64,000 nucleotides of DNA from Bifidobacterium sp. ESL0745 (GCF_029433335.1 NZ_JAQTHX010000001.1:1302001-1366000), one strand, 5' to 3'. Counted from the first letter of the stretch, positions 1-9,186 are shown. Numbers and translations are program-made. The notes: generated from the letters alone by a model not told the origin.

Positions 1-148
1 CAGGACCATTGCTTACACGACAATGACGTTGCTTGTCCAATTCCCTTTCGAACGACTACGATTGCCGTTGCCCTACTTTCGGTATGCTATCGAGCATAGA
101 ATTTCACGGCCAGAAAGAACCGTGCCACCCCGCAATTAGAATGGGGGC

Positions 149-1966
149 ATGAGCACAGCACCAAGAAACGCCGCCGCGAAACGCGACTGGGGTCACGACG
201 AGACCGGTTGCACGGTGCTGCATATCGACATGGATGCCTTCTACGCCTCGCTGGAAACCGCGCGACACCCTGAGCTGCGCGGGCGGCCTGTCATCATCGG
301 TTGGCCGGGTCCGCGAAGCGTGGTGTCGGCGGCCAATTACGAAGCGCGAAAATACGGGGTGAACTCGGCAATGCCGATGGTGCGGGCGCGGCAGCTTTGC
401 CCCGGCGGCGCGTACGTGCGGGTTGACATGGCCTATTACCGGATGATGTCAAAACGTATCTTCGACGAAGTGTTCCGGCAGGTCACCGACCAGATCGAGC
501 AGGTTTCCGTCGACGAGGGCTATATGGACGTTTCGAGCGCACTGCTGCGCTGGAAGTCGCCGAGCGTCATCGGGGCCTGGATTCGTGCGCAGGTGGCGGC
601 GCGGTTTGGCATCACCTGCTCGGTGGGCATCGCGGCCAACAAACTGGTGGCGAAAATGGCCTCGACCAACGCCAAACCTGACGGGATGCTGCTAATCCCG
701 AAGAATCGGCACGCCGAATTCGTGCAGATGATGCCGTTGCGCGGGATTCCCGGCATCGGGCCATCGCTGGAGAAACGGCTCAACGAATGGGGTGTCAAAA
801 CCGTCGCCGATCTCGCCAAAATGGACGAGACCGCGCTGCTGCAGGCGACGCGTTCGAAAATCACCGCACACAATCTCTATCTCGCCGCTCGTGGTCAGGA
901 CGAGCGGCCCATCGTCACCCACGCGCCGGAAAAATCCATCGGCGCGGAAATCACGTTTGAACAGGACACGCGGGATGCTTCACAGGTTCGCGAACTACTC
1001 CATCACTGCAGCAACGAGGTCACGCATACCTTGCGCAAAAAGGGTTTGGTGGCGCGGACGGTGACCGTAAAACTGCGGTTTGCCGACATGAGCTATTCCA
1101 CCAAAGCGCATACGCTCGGGCGACCTATCGATACCGCAGCGGCGATGTATCCAGAATCCGTGGCGCTTTTGAAGGCCATGCTCGGGATGGCGGCCGATGC
1201 CGGCGACGACACTCCCCTGCCGCGCGAAATCCGTCTGGCCGGTGTCAGCGCCAGCTCCCTGAGCGCCAAAGGTTCCACACCTGTGCAGCTCACCATTGAC
1301 GATTTGCTGGATGATACTGGTGGCGATGGCAATAGTGGCAATGAAGCAGCCGGCGGCAAACGCGACAACGCCAGCGATGACAACAATGTCAGTGATGGTG
1401 CACTTAATAGCAATGGCGAGGTGCAAAGCGACAAACACAACACTCCCCACACAAGCAACGGCTATGGCATGGCTCAGGGCGACAATCGCAATAACCTCAA
1501 CGCAAGCGACAACAACAGCCGGCAAGGTAATGACTCCGGCAAACGCGGCAATGCGAGCAACGCGGACAACGCCAACCACAACGATAATGATTACGCCGAT
1601 ACTTCTGGAAGCGATAACAACAAGCCGAAACACAGCATAGCCGCAGATACCTCCGATGGCTCCCGCCAATGCAAATTACCCGATAACGGGAATATCCAAA
1701 ATCATAGTAACGTAATATTGAATGCAAGCGTTCCAATAGGCGCTAATTCAGCTGCGGGAAACGCCAATTCAAATGGTGGCCGCCAAGCACTAACCGGGAT
1801 TAAACCCGAAGAAAACCGTGTCAAGCGTGAAGAGCGCATTCGCAGTGCCGAAACCGTACTGGACGCCGTGCGCGAGCGCTACGGAACGGGCGCGGCCACC
1901 CTAGGACTGGAGCACGGCGACTGGAAGGCCAAACAGATCGCCAACGACAGCAAACCGGAGCAATAG
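149..1966 (+). CDS. dinB: DNA polymerase IV (Y-family, DinB) with long Asn-rich insert
   Basis: Error-prone Y-family polymerase used in translesion synthesis. The palm carries the metal-binding DMDAFYAS motif (about residues 27-34) and the SVDEGYMD motif (about 119-126), followed by a helix-hairpin-helix thumb (GIPGIGPSLEKRL) and a little-finger domain that ends near residue 385. Typical family members are about 350-420 residues; this one has 605. The excess is a low-complexity stretch, very rich in Asn, Asp, Ser and Gly, at about residues 390-550. After it comes a normal-looking tail (TVLDAVRERYG). The reading frame stays open through the insert, so it is a real extension and not a broken gene. 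The gene stands alone; I see no convincing SOS operator in the 148 bases upstream. Confidence 0.95.
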   Translation: MSTAPRNAAAKRDWGHDETGCTVLHIDMDAFYASLETARHPELRGRPVIIGWPGPRSVVSAANYEARKYGVNSAMPMVRARQLCPGGAYVRVDMAYYRMMSKRIFDEVFRQVTDQIEQVSVDEGYMDVSSALLRWKSPSVIGAWIRAQVAARFGITCSVGIAANKLVAKMASTNAKPDGMLLIPKNRHAEFVQMMPLRGIPGIGPSLEKRLNEWGVKTVADLAKMDETALLQATRSKITAHNLYLAARGQDERPIVTHAPEKSIGAEITFEQDTRDASQVRELLHHCSNEVTHTLRKKGLVARTVTVKLRFADMSYSTKAHTLGRPIDTAAAMYPESVALLKAMLGMAADAGDDTPLPREIRLAGVSASSLSAKGSTPVQLTIDDLLDDTGGDGNSGNEAAGGKRDNASDDNNVSDGALNSNGEVQSDKHNTPHTSNGYGMAQGDNRNNLNASDNNSRQGNDSGKRGNASNADNANHNDNDYADTSGSDNNKPKHSIAADTSDGSRQCKLPDNGNIQNHSNVILNASVPIGANSAAGNANSNGGRQALTGIKPEENRVKREERIRSAETVLDAVRERYGTGAATLGLEHGDWKAKQIANDSKPEQ

Positions 1967-1989
1967 CAGACCACATTCTTGCATAAGAT

Positions 1990-2086
1990 GCGACGAAAAG
2001 CACAAAAATCGAGGCTAAAACGTGCTTTTCGTCGCAGCAAACTCGTAACCGCGACCAAAAGCACGGAAACGCATGCTTTTGGTCGC
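1990..2086. repeat. Palindromic repeat array A (GCGAC-AAAAGCAC family)
   Basis: Two stem-loops. The first pairs gcgacgaaaagcac (1990-2003) with gtgcttttcgtcgc (2022-2035); the second pairs gcgaccaaaagca (2051-2063) with tgcttttggtcgc (2074-2086). The start-to-start distance is 61 bp. The same design recurs at 3356, 4717 and 28661. A 61-bp period is not a multiple of three and the arrays lie between genes, so they are non-coding extragenic palindromes. Confidence 0.85.
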
Positions 2087-2272
2087 GGTTAGGAGTTTGT
2101 GTTATGGGTTGATCGCACCTTCAAAGGCACTTCGTGCAGACTGGATCGCAAATATCGGCTTCCGGACATCATGCAAGTTCGAAGACATACTACACAACCC
2201 ACAGCTCGCTCCCAAACGACATGCAATGAAAATCAGCTTTTACTCGTGATTCTTTTGACTTCTATCGCATCT

Positions 2273-3253
2273 TCAGCAATCCACCATATGGCGTTTGCGC
2301 ACCCACGCCGGTCGAACCAACATACCCTTGCGCTGGGCATAGACCATCAGCGCGATGCCGGCGACACCCATAAGAATCACCGGAACGATGCTGGCTTCGA
2401 GACCGAAACTGCCGCCAGTTATGATGTCGGGACCGGACCATTGAGCCACGAGCCATGAATCCTGCTTGCCATTGCCGGAGACGATGGATCCAAAAATCGG
2501 ACCCTCAGCGATGTTCCACATCGCATGCTCCCCTATGCACACCCACAGTGAACGGGTGACAAAATACAGCGCCGCCGCCAATATCCCGTCTTCGATGGCA
2601 ATGGCCAGCCCGCCCCATAGCGAGCCGTCCTGATTGGCTATGTGCATCAGCCCGAACACTAATGCTGAAACCGCAAGCGCACCCCATGAGCCAAGCCACT
2701 CCTCGACCAGACGAAGCAGCATGCCTCGCATTATGATCTCCTCGGCGATGCCTGCGCAAATGCCCATGGAGATGATATCGATCCACGGATTGTAACGTGT
2801 GGCAAAGCCCGAAACTCTATAGTTTCCCGTCAGAGCGAGGACTCCAACGCATAGTGCAATGGCGGCAAAACCTATGAGGCCGCCAACAATCAGCCCTTTC
2901 CACCTGACAAGCCGAAACTCGAGCGGACGGGAACGGTGTTCCATGCCGTAAACAACGACCAGATAACCGGCAATCGCAGCCGCAACTTCAGCCAACATCT
3001 CAAAAAACGTAACAGGAGAATGGACGTTGGGCGTTTTCACGGCTTTCAAATTGCCGGTCGTCAAGAGGTATGCGACAGCAATGACCAGCGACGCGACAAT
3101 CTCCACCAAAACAAATACGCTGAGGAAAGCGAGTCCGCGCAGCAGCGGGTTGAGCCTGCGAGGTTCGGGCGTGCCAATTTCCGCAGCCCGCATACGCTCA
3201 GGATGATCTTCAGTAAGTAGATCGCTGGTTCTTATTCTCTGTTTGATATGCAT
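2273..3253 (-). CDS. CPBP family intramembrane metalloprotease
   Basis: Multi-pass membrane protein of the CAAX protease / bacteriocin-processing (CPBP, ABI) family. The first diagnostic motif AEEIIMRG lies near residues 168-175 (glutamate pair and arginine), and the second, FGLMHI, supplies the histidine near residue 200. Hydrophobic segments precede and follow these motifs, and the C-terminus is short and basic (RKGMLVRPAWVRKRH). The length of 326 residues is normal for the actinobacterial branch. Members act as membrane-embedded proteases, sometimes in bacteriocin self-immunity; the substrate cannot be inferred here. The gene is flanked by repeat arrays A and B and has no operon partner. 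The chosen ATG has only a weak GGA upstream, so the start is uncertain. Confidence 0.88.
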   Translation of the reverse strand: MHIKQRIRTSDLLTEDHPERMRAAEIGTPEPRRLNPLLRGLAFLSVFVLVEIVASLVIAVAYLLTTGNLKAVKTPNVHSPVTFFEMLAEVAAAIAGYLVVVYGMEHRSRPLEFRLVRWKGLIVGGLIGFAAIALCVGVLALTGNYRVSGFATRYNPWIDIISMGICAGIAEEIIMRGMLLRLVEEWLGSWGALAVSALVFGLMHIANQDGSLWGGLAIAIEDGILAAALYFVTRSLWVCIGEHAMWNIAEGPIFGSIVSGNGKQDSWLVAQWSGPDIITGGSFGLEASIVPVILMGVAGIALMVYAQRKGMLVRPAWVRKRHMVDC

Positions 3254-3355
3254 ATTCCATAGAATAAAACCACGGATTTACCGACATTATCCGATGCCAC
3301 GTATGCCCAGAAATCCCCTCATCGAACTGACTCCTCACGAAGCATAGCCGAAGTT

Positions 3356-3452
3356 GCGACGAAAAGCACGTAAACAGGGTTCTAAACGTGCTTTTCGTCG
3401 CGTTGATGGATTGACTGCGACCAAAAGCATGCGTTTCCGTGCTTTTCGTCGC
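3356..3452. repeat. Palindromic repeat array B
   Basis: Two stem-loops of the GCGAC-AAAAGCAC family. They begin at 3356 and 3417, again 61 bp apart, and the second ends with gtgcttttcgtcgc at 3452. The array lies between the CPBP protease gene and the AbiEi-like gene. Confidence 0.85.
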
Positions 3453-3590
3453 AGTTATGAATTAACACTATCGTTGAATGCGCGTTCAAAGGCACTTTTG
3501 CGGTCCAGATAGCAAATATCAGTTCCTGTCCATCGATCAAGACATAAAATTAAACCATCGCTCAATCCAATTCTCGAAGCGTCCTTATCG

Positions 3591-3641
3591 TTATCCACAA
3601 CATTGTCCACAGTGGCCGAAGTTTTCTAAGAGTTATCCACG
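3591..3641 (+). promoter_or_regulatory. Cluster of three DnaA boxes
   Basis: Three same-orientation 9-mers match the DnaA box consensus TTATCCACA: TTATCCACA at 3591-3599 (perfect), TTGTCCACA at 3604-3612 and TTATCCACG at 3633-3641. No dnaA, dnaN or rpmH gene is nearby, so this is not obviously the origin. It could bind DnaA as a titration or regulatory site about 75-125 bp upstream of the following gene. No binding has been shown. Confidence 0.55.
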
Positions 3642-3734
3642 AAACGCCCGGATAATCGTAAAAGAGGCATCATCCGACCACATAACCCCGATTGAGTTGA
3701 CACCGCCCCCATAGTGCACTTTAACGTGGTGTTC

Positions 3735-4715
3735 ATGAAAATAAATTCGCACCTTTCCGAATTACTGAGACAAACAGAAGCCCATCATCGCTGTCTTCAC
3801 GCTTGCGAACATCGAGATCAGCAGCGGCTCAGGGTCTTGGTAAAATCCGGCGAACTAACCAGACCGTGGCATGGACTTTACGTACGTACAGCAATCTGGC
3901 AAGGACTTGACTCCAATGAACAGTATTTGTGGATAATCAGAGCGTTACACGATTGGCATCCGGAATGGGATTTTGCTGGAATCAGCGCCATAAGCGTTTA
4001 CGGAATCGAACATCCTTATTGGTTGCACGATCATAAAGAAGTGTTCCTAGCCACCGCCAAATCGATGAGTTCCAGAAAATCAAAAGGGATTCGATATATT
4101 CATGTTCCTGAAGTCGTTACGATTCAGTCATCTCAGACTTCGATAACATCCGTTGCAAGATCATTATGCGATTGCGCGACTAGATATGAGTTTCATGAGG
4201 TGCTGCCAATGTTCGATTCCGCAATGAGGAAAAATCTGGTCAATGAACAAGCCATCATCAAAGCCAGTGCGAGTGTACGGGTCGCTGACAGTAAAATCCA
4301 ATCGCTTCTGCACTTTACCGATTGGCACAGCGAAAACTGCGGCGAATCAATATGCCGTGCAATTATGCTCGAAGAAGGATTCAATAAGCCCGATCTACAG
4401 AATGAATTTCGAATTCCAACCGTCAATGGAGACATACTTACTTACCGAGTCGACATGACATACCGTTTACCGAACAATGCGCTTATAGGAGTGGAATTCG
4501 ACGGAATGGACAAATACATCAACCCCGACATGACAAATCATCACAGTATCCGCCAAGTCGTATATGAAGAAAAGGAACGCGAGCACAATCTGCTCACCGC
4601 GACCCCAATCCAAAGAATAGTCAGACTCGATTTTAACGATATGATGCAACGTACACCACTAATAAAGAAGCTCAGCGATGCAGGGGTGCCACGCAGCTTT
4701 GATTACAAACACTAA
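3735..4715 (+). CDS. AbiEi-like antitoxin / Vsr-like (DUF559-type) fusion protein, orphan
   Basis: A 326-residue protein. Its N-terminal half looks like the winged-helix AbiEi-type antitoxin family: a conserved 'gelxRpwhGLYV' element, then DWHPEWDFAGISAISVYG. The C-terminal quarter (from about residue 235) has the pattern of Vsr/DUF559 endonuclease-like domains: a YRVDMTY strand, GVEFDGMDKY, a basic helix, and RIVRLDFND at the end. Such two-part proteins are common orphans in bifidobacteria and related actinobacteria. No AbiEii nucleotidyltransferase toxin sits next to it. GTG at 3714 is an alternative start; neither start has a clear ribosome site. A possible TTGACA at 3697-3702 lies close enough to suggest a very short leader. 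Repeat arrays B and C flank the gene. Confidence 0.7.
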   Translation: MKINSHLSELLRQTEAHHRCLHACEHRDQQRLRVLVKSGELTRPWHGLYVRTAIWQGLDSNEQYLWIIRALHDWHPEWDFAGISAISVYGIEHPYWLHDHKEVFLATAKSMSSRKSKGIRYIHVPEVVTIQSSQTSITSVARSLCDCATRYEFHEVLPMFDSAMRKNLVNEQAIIKASASVRVADSKIQSLLHFTDWHSENCGESICRAIMLEEGFNKPDLQNEFRIPTVNGDILTYRVDMTYRLPNNALIGVEFDGMDKYINPDMTNHHSIRQVVYEEKEREHNLLTATPIQRIVRLDFNDMMQRTPLIKKLSDAGVPRSFDYKH

Positions 4716-4716
4716 T

Positions 4717-4813
4717 GCGACCAAAAGCACGAAAATCACGGTTAAAACGTGCTTTTCGTCGCAGCGAAATCGAAAACGCGACCAAAAGCATCAGAATACG
4801 TGCTTTTGGTCGC
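4717..4813. repeat. Palindromic repeat array C
   Basis: Two stem-loops of the GCGAC-AAAAGCAC family begin at 4717 and 4778, 61 bp apart. The array starts one base after the stop codon of the AbiEi-like gene and ends about 65 bp before the convergent dapC stop, so it may also act as a terminator for both. Confidence 0.85.
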
Positions 4814-4879
4814 GTCGGAAAGGCTCCTCTACGAGCGACGGCCCAAGTAGTCGACCCATTCCGGCGTGAGGCCCCTTCC

Positions 4880-6301
4880 TCAGCCACGCAGACGGGCGAC
4901 GACCTCGGCGATGGAGGCATCGGTGGCGGTAGAGGAGAAACGAAGGTGGGTGGGGTCGCCATAGAACTCGCCGGGACTGGCAACAATACCCAGACGCGCC
5001 AAATCGGCCATGTCCTGCCAGCAATCGCCGCTTTTCGCACGAACCCAGACGTAGAGCGCGCCTTGCGGCATGCGTGCGTCGTAACCATTGGCACGCAGCC
5101 CGTCGACGAGTTGGTGCAAGCGCTTGTCGTAGCGAGCCTGCTGCGTCTTGACGGCATCGGAATCCTGCAAAGCCACCGCCATCGCAGCCTGAACCGGACC
5201 GGGGATGATTTCGCCGATCTGCTTGCGATAGACCGTCATCGGACGGACAAGATCGGGGTCGCCGGCAATCAGTGCGGTGCGGTAACCGGCCATGTTGGAT
5301 TGCTTGCTCAGAGAATAGAGCACAAGAATGCCTTTGGCGCTTCCGTCACAAACATCCGGTTGCAGCATGCAAGGAGCCGGCGCGGAGAAGCAAGACATCG
5401 AATCTTTCTCATTGGTGTCGTTAGATTGCAGCGCATAAGAGGCGAAAGAGAACTCACCACCATCTGACAAATCACGCACGCCGCCTCTACCGTGCTGCAG
5501 CACGCACGAAGTGGGTTCGGAATCAGCGTCAGAACTGGAATTACGCTTCTCACCATCGTTGGACTGTAAGCTGCGCGAGACTGAGCTCGCACCTCTGGAA
5601 ACAACGTTTTCAAACGACTCATCATTCGGCTGCTTGGCCGGCTGACCGTTATCCGCAGCAACATTGACACCATCAGCGGCATTATTATCCGCCCACGTCA
5701 GCAGGCCGTAACATTCGTCGGAAAGGACCACAGCACCGATTTCGCGGGCGGCAGCGACGATACCGTGCAGCTGCGAGGCGGAAAGCACTTCGCCGGTCGG
5801 ATTGCTTGGGGAATTGACCCAGATCGCCTTGACCCCAGGAACGCAACGCCACGAATCGACGTCGGCGATATCGGCGGCTTTGTAGGCCTTGGCACCGGCC
5901 AGTTGTGTGCCGATCTCGTAGGTCGGGTAAGACACCGCGGGCTGCACGATGACATCGCCGGGACCAAAATGCAGCAACGAGGCCATCAGGGCCACGCCTT
6001 CCTTGGAACCGACCGTAGGCACGAAGTCAGCGTCAATGGCCTCGAAATCGACACCACGATTGGTACGGAACCATCCGGCAATAGCGTCACGTAAGGCCGG
6101 CATACCGACCACCGTGGGATACCCGTATGCATTAGGGGCATCGGCGGCATCGGCAAGCGCCCGCTGCACGCTGGCCGGCACCGGGTCGACCGGCGAACCG
6201 ACGGAGAGGTCGATCATTCCACCGGGAGCCTTTTTCGCGGTTTCCTTATAAGGCGCGACGCGATTCCAATCATAGGGAGAATCAAATCTGTAAAAACCCA
6301 T
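4880..6301 (-). CDS. dapC: Succinyldiaminopimelate transaminase-like aminotransferase (DapC) with internal insert
   Basis: PLP-dependent fold-type I aminotransferase, probably the N-succinyl-diaminopimelate transaminase of lysine and peptidoglycan precursor synthesis. Recognised motifs are the N-terminal DLSVGSPVDPVP, the WVNSPSNPTGEV loop, SDECYG, and the PLP-lysine region YSLSKQSNMAGYR. Actinobacterial DapC usually sits beside a ferredoxin gene, as here. The protein has 473 residues against about 370-400 for the family. The excess is a Ser/Asn-rich insert of about 90-100 residues between SDECYGLLTW and ILVLYSLSKQ, close to the active site in sequence. The insert contains two related segments with LQSND and C-x-LQ motifs. 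The ATG is preceded by GAAAGG. The frame is intact. Confidence 0.85.
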   Translation of the reverse strand: MGFYRFDSPYDWNRVAPYKETAKKAPGGMIDLSVGSPVDPVPASVQRALADAADAPNAYGYPTVVGMPALRDAIAGWFRTNRGVDFEAIDADFVPTVGSKEGVALMASLLHFGPGDVIVQPAVSYPTYEIGTQLAGAKAYKAADIADVDSWRCVPGVKAIWVNSPSNPTGEVLSASQLHGIVAAAREIGAVVLSDECYGLLTWADNNAADGVNVAADNGQPAKQPNDESFENVVSRGASSVSRSLQSNDGEKRNSSSDADSEPTSCVLQHGRGGVRDLSDGGEFSFASYALQSNDTNEKDSMSCFSAPAPCMLQPDVCDGSAKGILVLYSLSKQSNMAGYRTALIAGDPDLVRPMTVYRKQIGEIIPGPVQAAMAVALQDSDAVKTQQARYDKRLHQLVDGLRANGYDARMPQGALYVWVRAKSGDCWQDMADLARLGIVASPGEFYGDPTHLRFSSTATDASIAEVVARLRG

Positions 6302-6770
6302 TGCCGTCGCCTTTCACGTCGCTTCGGTCAAAGAAAGATACCTAATAGCGATAATACCGACAGCAGCGCCAAAACGACATGCAACGTGTAGCGGATTCCC
6401 CAGGTACACGGACTTTCGGATAACTCTCGGCATGGCAAGGATCAAGAGATATTGGCTTTTCAAGGAAGAAATGGATGGATAGATGGAGTCAAAAGACGAA
6501 TAACCATCGAGGATACGGAACGTTATGTCGTTGGACCCGACGAACTTTTGAGGCATATTGTCGTCATTCCAGAAATCGCCCGGAAAACGTCCTAGTCACC
6601 GAATCACAATTGTTGCAGCACAAGTCCCCGCTATATTTAGGCCGGCATGCACGCCTGGTACGTAATACAGCATTGCTATGGCTCCATCCCAAGTAAAACG
6701 ACAAGACAAGCACATAGTCATCAACATACGTGCACCGTAAATAGAACGATGTAAATAGTACGATACGACA
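6302..6770. other. Intergenic stretch without a gene
   Basis: No supported coding region. The part next to dapC contains its probable promoter and ribosome site on the minus strand. The rest is A+T-richer and shows no RNA gene or repeat that I can recognise. Confidence 0.6.
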
Positions 6771-6812
6771 AAACCCACGAAGCTCACTCGATAAAGTGAA
6801 ATTCGCGGGTTT
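6771..6812 (-). terminator. Intrinsic terminator after ferredoxin gene
   Basis: A stem-loop with outer arms aaaccc/gggttt and inner arms tcact/agtga lies 27 bp past the ferredoxin stop. On the minus strand it is followed by a T-rich run. Confidence 0.7.
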
Positions 6813-6839
6813 GAACGTCTTAAACGCGAGGTCTGAGAA

Positions 6840-7163
6840 TCAGTCCTGATTCTGCGGGGGAAGCGCGGCGATACGGGCCTCGTCCTTGCCGGACGGGCCT
6901 GCGGCCTGAGCGCCGCCCAGATCGCCGATATCGTTGAAATACGTGACCGCAGCATCCTTGTACCAAGCCCATTCCTCAGGCACGTCGTCCTCGTAGAAAA
7001 TCGCCTCGGTGGGGCACACGGGCTCGCAAGCGCCGCAATCCACGCACTCGTTGGGATTGATGTAGAGCGTACGATCTCCCTCGTAAATGCAGTCGACCGG
7101 GCATTCGTCCACGCACGCCTTGTCTTTGACGTCAATGCAGGGCTGAGCAATCACATAAGCCAT
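6840..7163 (-). CDS. fdxA: 7Fe/8Fe-type ferredoxin
   Basis: A 107-residue bacterial ferredoxin. Its N-terminus contains CIDVKDKACVDECPVDC and CVDCGACEPVCPTEAI, the two cysteine sets that bind a [3Fe-4S] and a [4Fe-4S] cluster in the FdxA family; the first cluster set has the spacing typical of the 7Fe form. It serves as a soluble electron carrier. The start is the ATG at 7163 because a strong AAGGAGG ribosome site lies just upstream; a longer in-frame opening exists but its leader has no homology to the family. The dapC gene lies downstream on the same strand, separated by a terminator. Confidence 0.95.
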   Translation of the reverse strand: MAYVIAQPCIDVKDKACVDECPVDCIYEGDRTLYINPNECVDCGACEPVCPTEAIFYEDDVPEEWAWYKDAAVTYFNDIGDLGGAQAAGPSGKDEARIAALPPQNQD

Positions 7164-7566
7164 TGAGGAGGCCTCCTTACAACCTTCAAGTAGTATCAGC
7201 CTACGTTGGAGCAACGACGGGCCGAATTCGGCCATAGGCACGACAAAATGTCGAAATACCCATACCCCGCGTTTACCGGTGGACACCGTCACCATGAAAT
7301 AAAGAAACCTTGCTCTTTCCATAGCGATGAACACCATAGAAAACTGCCAAAACAAGAACATGTCCAATCATCAAACTGATTTACACGCCAGCTTGAATGT
7401 TTGAGCAAAGGTGCAGACAAATCTGTTCCGCAAGCCTTTCAGATACGCGGTCTTCATCACCATTGTTTGGCTACGCATGAAGAAAAACTCAAACGCAAAG
7501 AATTCATTCTTTGTTCAAAATCGGTTGCGGCAAAAGATGTCACAATACAATGACCTCGAAGTAGGT
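7164..7566. other. Intergenic stretch without a gene
   Basis: Holds the leader and promoter area of the ferredoxin gene at its left side. No coding region, RNA or repeat is recognisable in the rest. Small overlapping frames here are antisense shadows. Confidence 0.5.
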
Positions 7567-9186
7567 TCAGGCCCGTCGGCTTTCGGTGTTCTCTTCCGTC
7601 AAGCCGGCCAAATCCAGGTTTTCCTCGCCCTTCTGCGCATCGGCCTTCTGCACGTCCGCCTTTTGCGTATCCGCCTTTTCCTCCATGGCCTTTTCCATAT
7701 CGGCATCGAGCTGGCCTGTGCCGAGAAGCGAGTGGCGGTAGGAATAGCCGAAATAAACGCAGAAACCGATCAGCAACCAGACCACGAAACGAATCCAGGT
7801 CAAAACCGTGAGATTGAGCATCAGCCAGAAATTGGCCACGGCGATCAGGATCGGAACCCATGGGCTACCAGGAATCTTGAAGGAACGCGGCAGATCCGGG
7901 CGCTTCCTGCGCATGATTGGCACCGAAATCGCAACCAGCGTGAAGGCCGAAAGCGTGCCGATATTGACCATGTCGGCCAGAATCGAAACATTGAAGCAGG
8001 ACGACACGATGGCAACGAGCACACCGACGGCGATCTGCAGCTTGGCCGGCGTGCCGTGCCTGCCCACTTTGGACAGGCCGCGCGGCAACAAGCCGTCACG
8101 GCTCATCGCAAAGACCACGCGGGTCAGACCGAGCAAAAGCACCATGACCACGGTGGTCAGACCGATGACAATGGCGAAGGAGATGATCTTGGCCGCCCAG
8201 GTCGCCCCCGCAAGCTCGAAACCGGTGGCGAGCGACGGGTCCTTTGCCTTGGCGAGATCCTTATAAGAAACCATGCCGGTGGTGACGACGGCGACAAGCA
8301 TGTACATCACGATGACCATCAGCATGCCGATGCCGATACCCAGCGGCACATTGCGCTTCGGGTTCTTCGCCTCTTCGCTGGCCGTGGCCACCACATCAAA
8401 GCCCAGGAACGAGAAGAAAACGAGAGCCGCGCCGGAGATGATGCCGGAAACGCCATAAACGGTGGGCTTCTGGCCGGTGACCCATTGCAGAAGCGGCTGG
8501 GTCATCACGCCTCCGGAAGCCGGACCCAGCACCTTGCTGGCAGGTTCGGACGGCGGAACGAACGGGGTGTAATTGGACGGCTTGATATAGAAGAAACCGA
8601 CGATGACCACGAAAACGACAATGCCGATCTTGAGGATCGTGAATGCGCCGTCGACACGCGCGCCGATCTTCGTGCCGAGTACCAGGAGGATCGTGAAGAA
8701 CGCGACGACAATCAGCGGAGCCCAATCAAACGTGAACCAGCCGAGATGGACTTCGGTGCTGGAATTGAAGCCCATCAGACGCAGGAAATCGTTAAGATAG
8801 ACGCTCCAGTATTTGGAAACGACGGAACCGGCCATCAGCATCTCGAGGATGAGATCCCAGCCGATGACCCACGCCACCACCTCGCCCACCGTCGTATACG
8901 TGAAGGTATAGGCGGAACCGGCCGCGGGAATCATCGAGGCGAATTCCGCGTAGCACATCACCGCAGCCCCGCAAATGACCCCGGCGATAAGGAAGCTGAT
9001 GATCGCGGCGGGCCCGGCATGGAAGGCAGCGGCCTGCGCGCCGATGGAGAAGATGCCCGCGCCGACGGCAACGGCGACGCCCATAACCGCCAAATCCCAC
9101 GCACCCAGATTGCGCACCAGCTTGCGATCGCCGGTAGTCGTTTCAGCCAACGCCTGTTCTACCGACTTGGTTCTGAACAGTTCCAT
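7567..9186 (-). CDS. APC superfamily amino-acid permease (copy 1)
   Basis: Integral membrane amino-acid transporter of the APC superfamily, closest in style to the cationic amino-acid transporter (CAT/YfnA) branch. About 12 hydrophobic segments are visible. The TM1 signature GVAVAVGAGIFSIG, the AEFASMIPAAGSAYTFTY motif and the FFSFLGFDVVATASEEAKNP motif are all present. Length is 539 residues. The C-terminal tail is cytoplasmic and charged, with a short tandem repeat of the type QKAD(V/A), and ends in LDLAGLTEENTESRRA. It is nearly identical along its length to the next gene upstream (9291-10880), so the two form a tandem duplication. The substrate cannot be decided from sequence. Confidence 0.9.
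   Translation of the reverse strand: MELFRTKSVEQALAETTTGDRKLVRNLGAWDLAVMGVAVAVGAGIFSIGAQAAAFHAGPAAIISFLIAGVICGAAVMCYAEFASMIPAAGSAYTFTYTTVGEVVAWVIGWDLILEMLMAGSVVSKYWSVYLNDFLRLMGFNSSTEVHLGWFTFDWAPLIVVAFFTILLVLGTKIGARVDGAFTILKIGIVVFVVIVGFFYIKPSNYTPFVPPSEPASKVLGPASGGVMTQPLLQWVTGQKPTVYGVSGIISGAALVFFSFLGFDVVATASEEAKNPKRNVPLGIGIGMLMVIVMYMLVAVVTTGMVSYKDLAKAKDPSLATGFELAGATWAAKIISFAIVIGLTTVVMVLLLGLTRVVFAMSRDGLLPRGLSKVGRHGTPAKLQIAVGVLVAIVSSCFNVSILADMVNIGTLSAFTLVAISVPIMRRKRPDLPRSFKIPGSPWVPILIAVANFWLMLNLTVLTWIRFVVWLLIGFCVYFGYSYRHSLLGTGQLDADMEKAMEEKADTQKADVQKADAQKGEENLDLAGLTEENTESRRA

Noticed and set aside
3591-3641. Chromosomal replication origin
   Set aside because: Only three boxes, no A+T-rich unwinding element that stands out and no dnaA/dnaN/rpmH nearby.
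3478-3714. Possible small gene upstream of the AbiEi-like gene
   Set aside because: It runs through the DnaA-box cluster, has no ribosome site and shows no recognisable domain.
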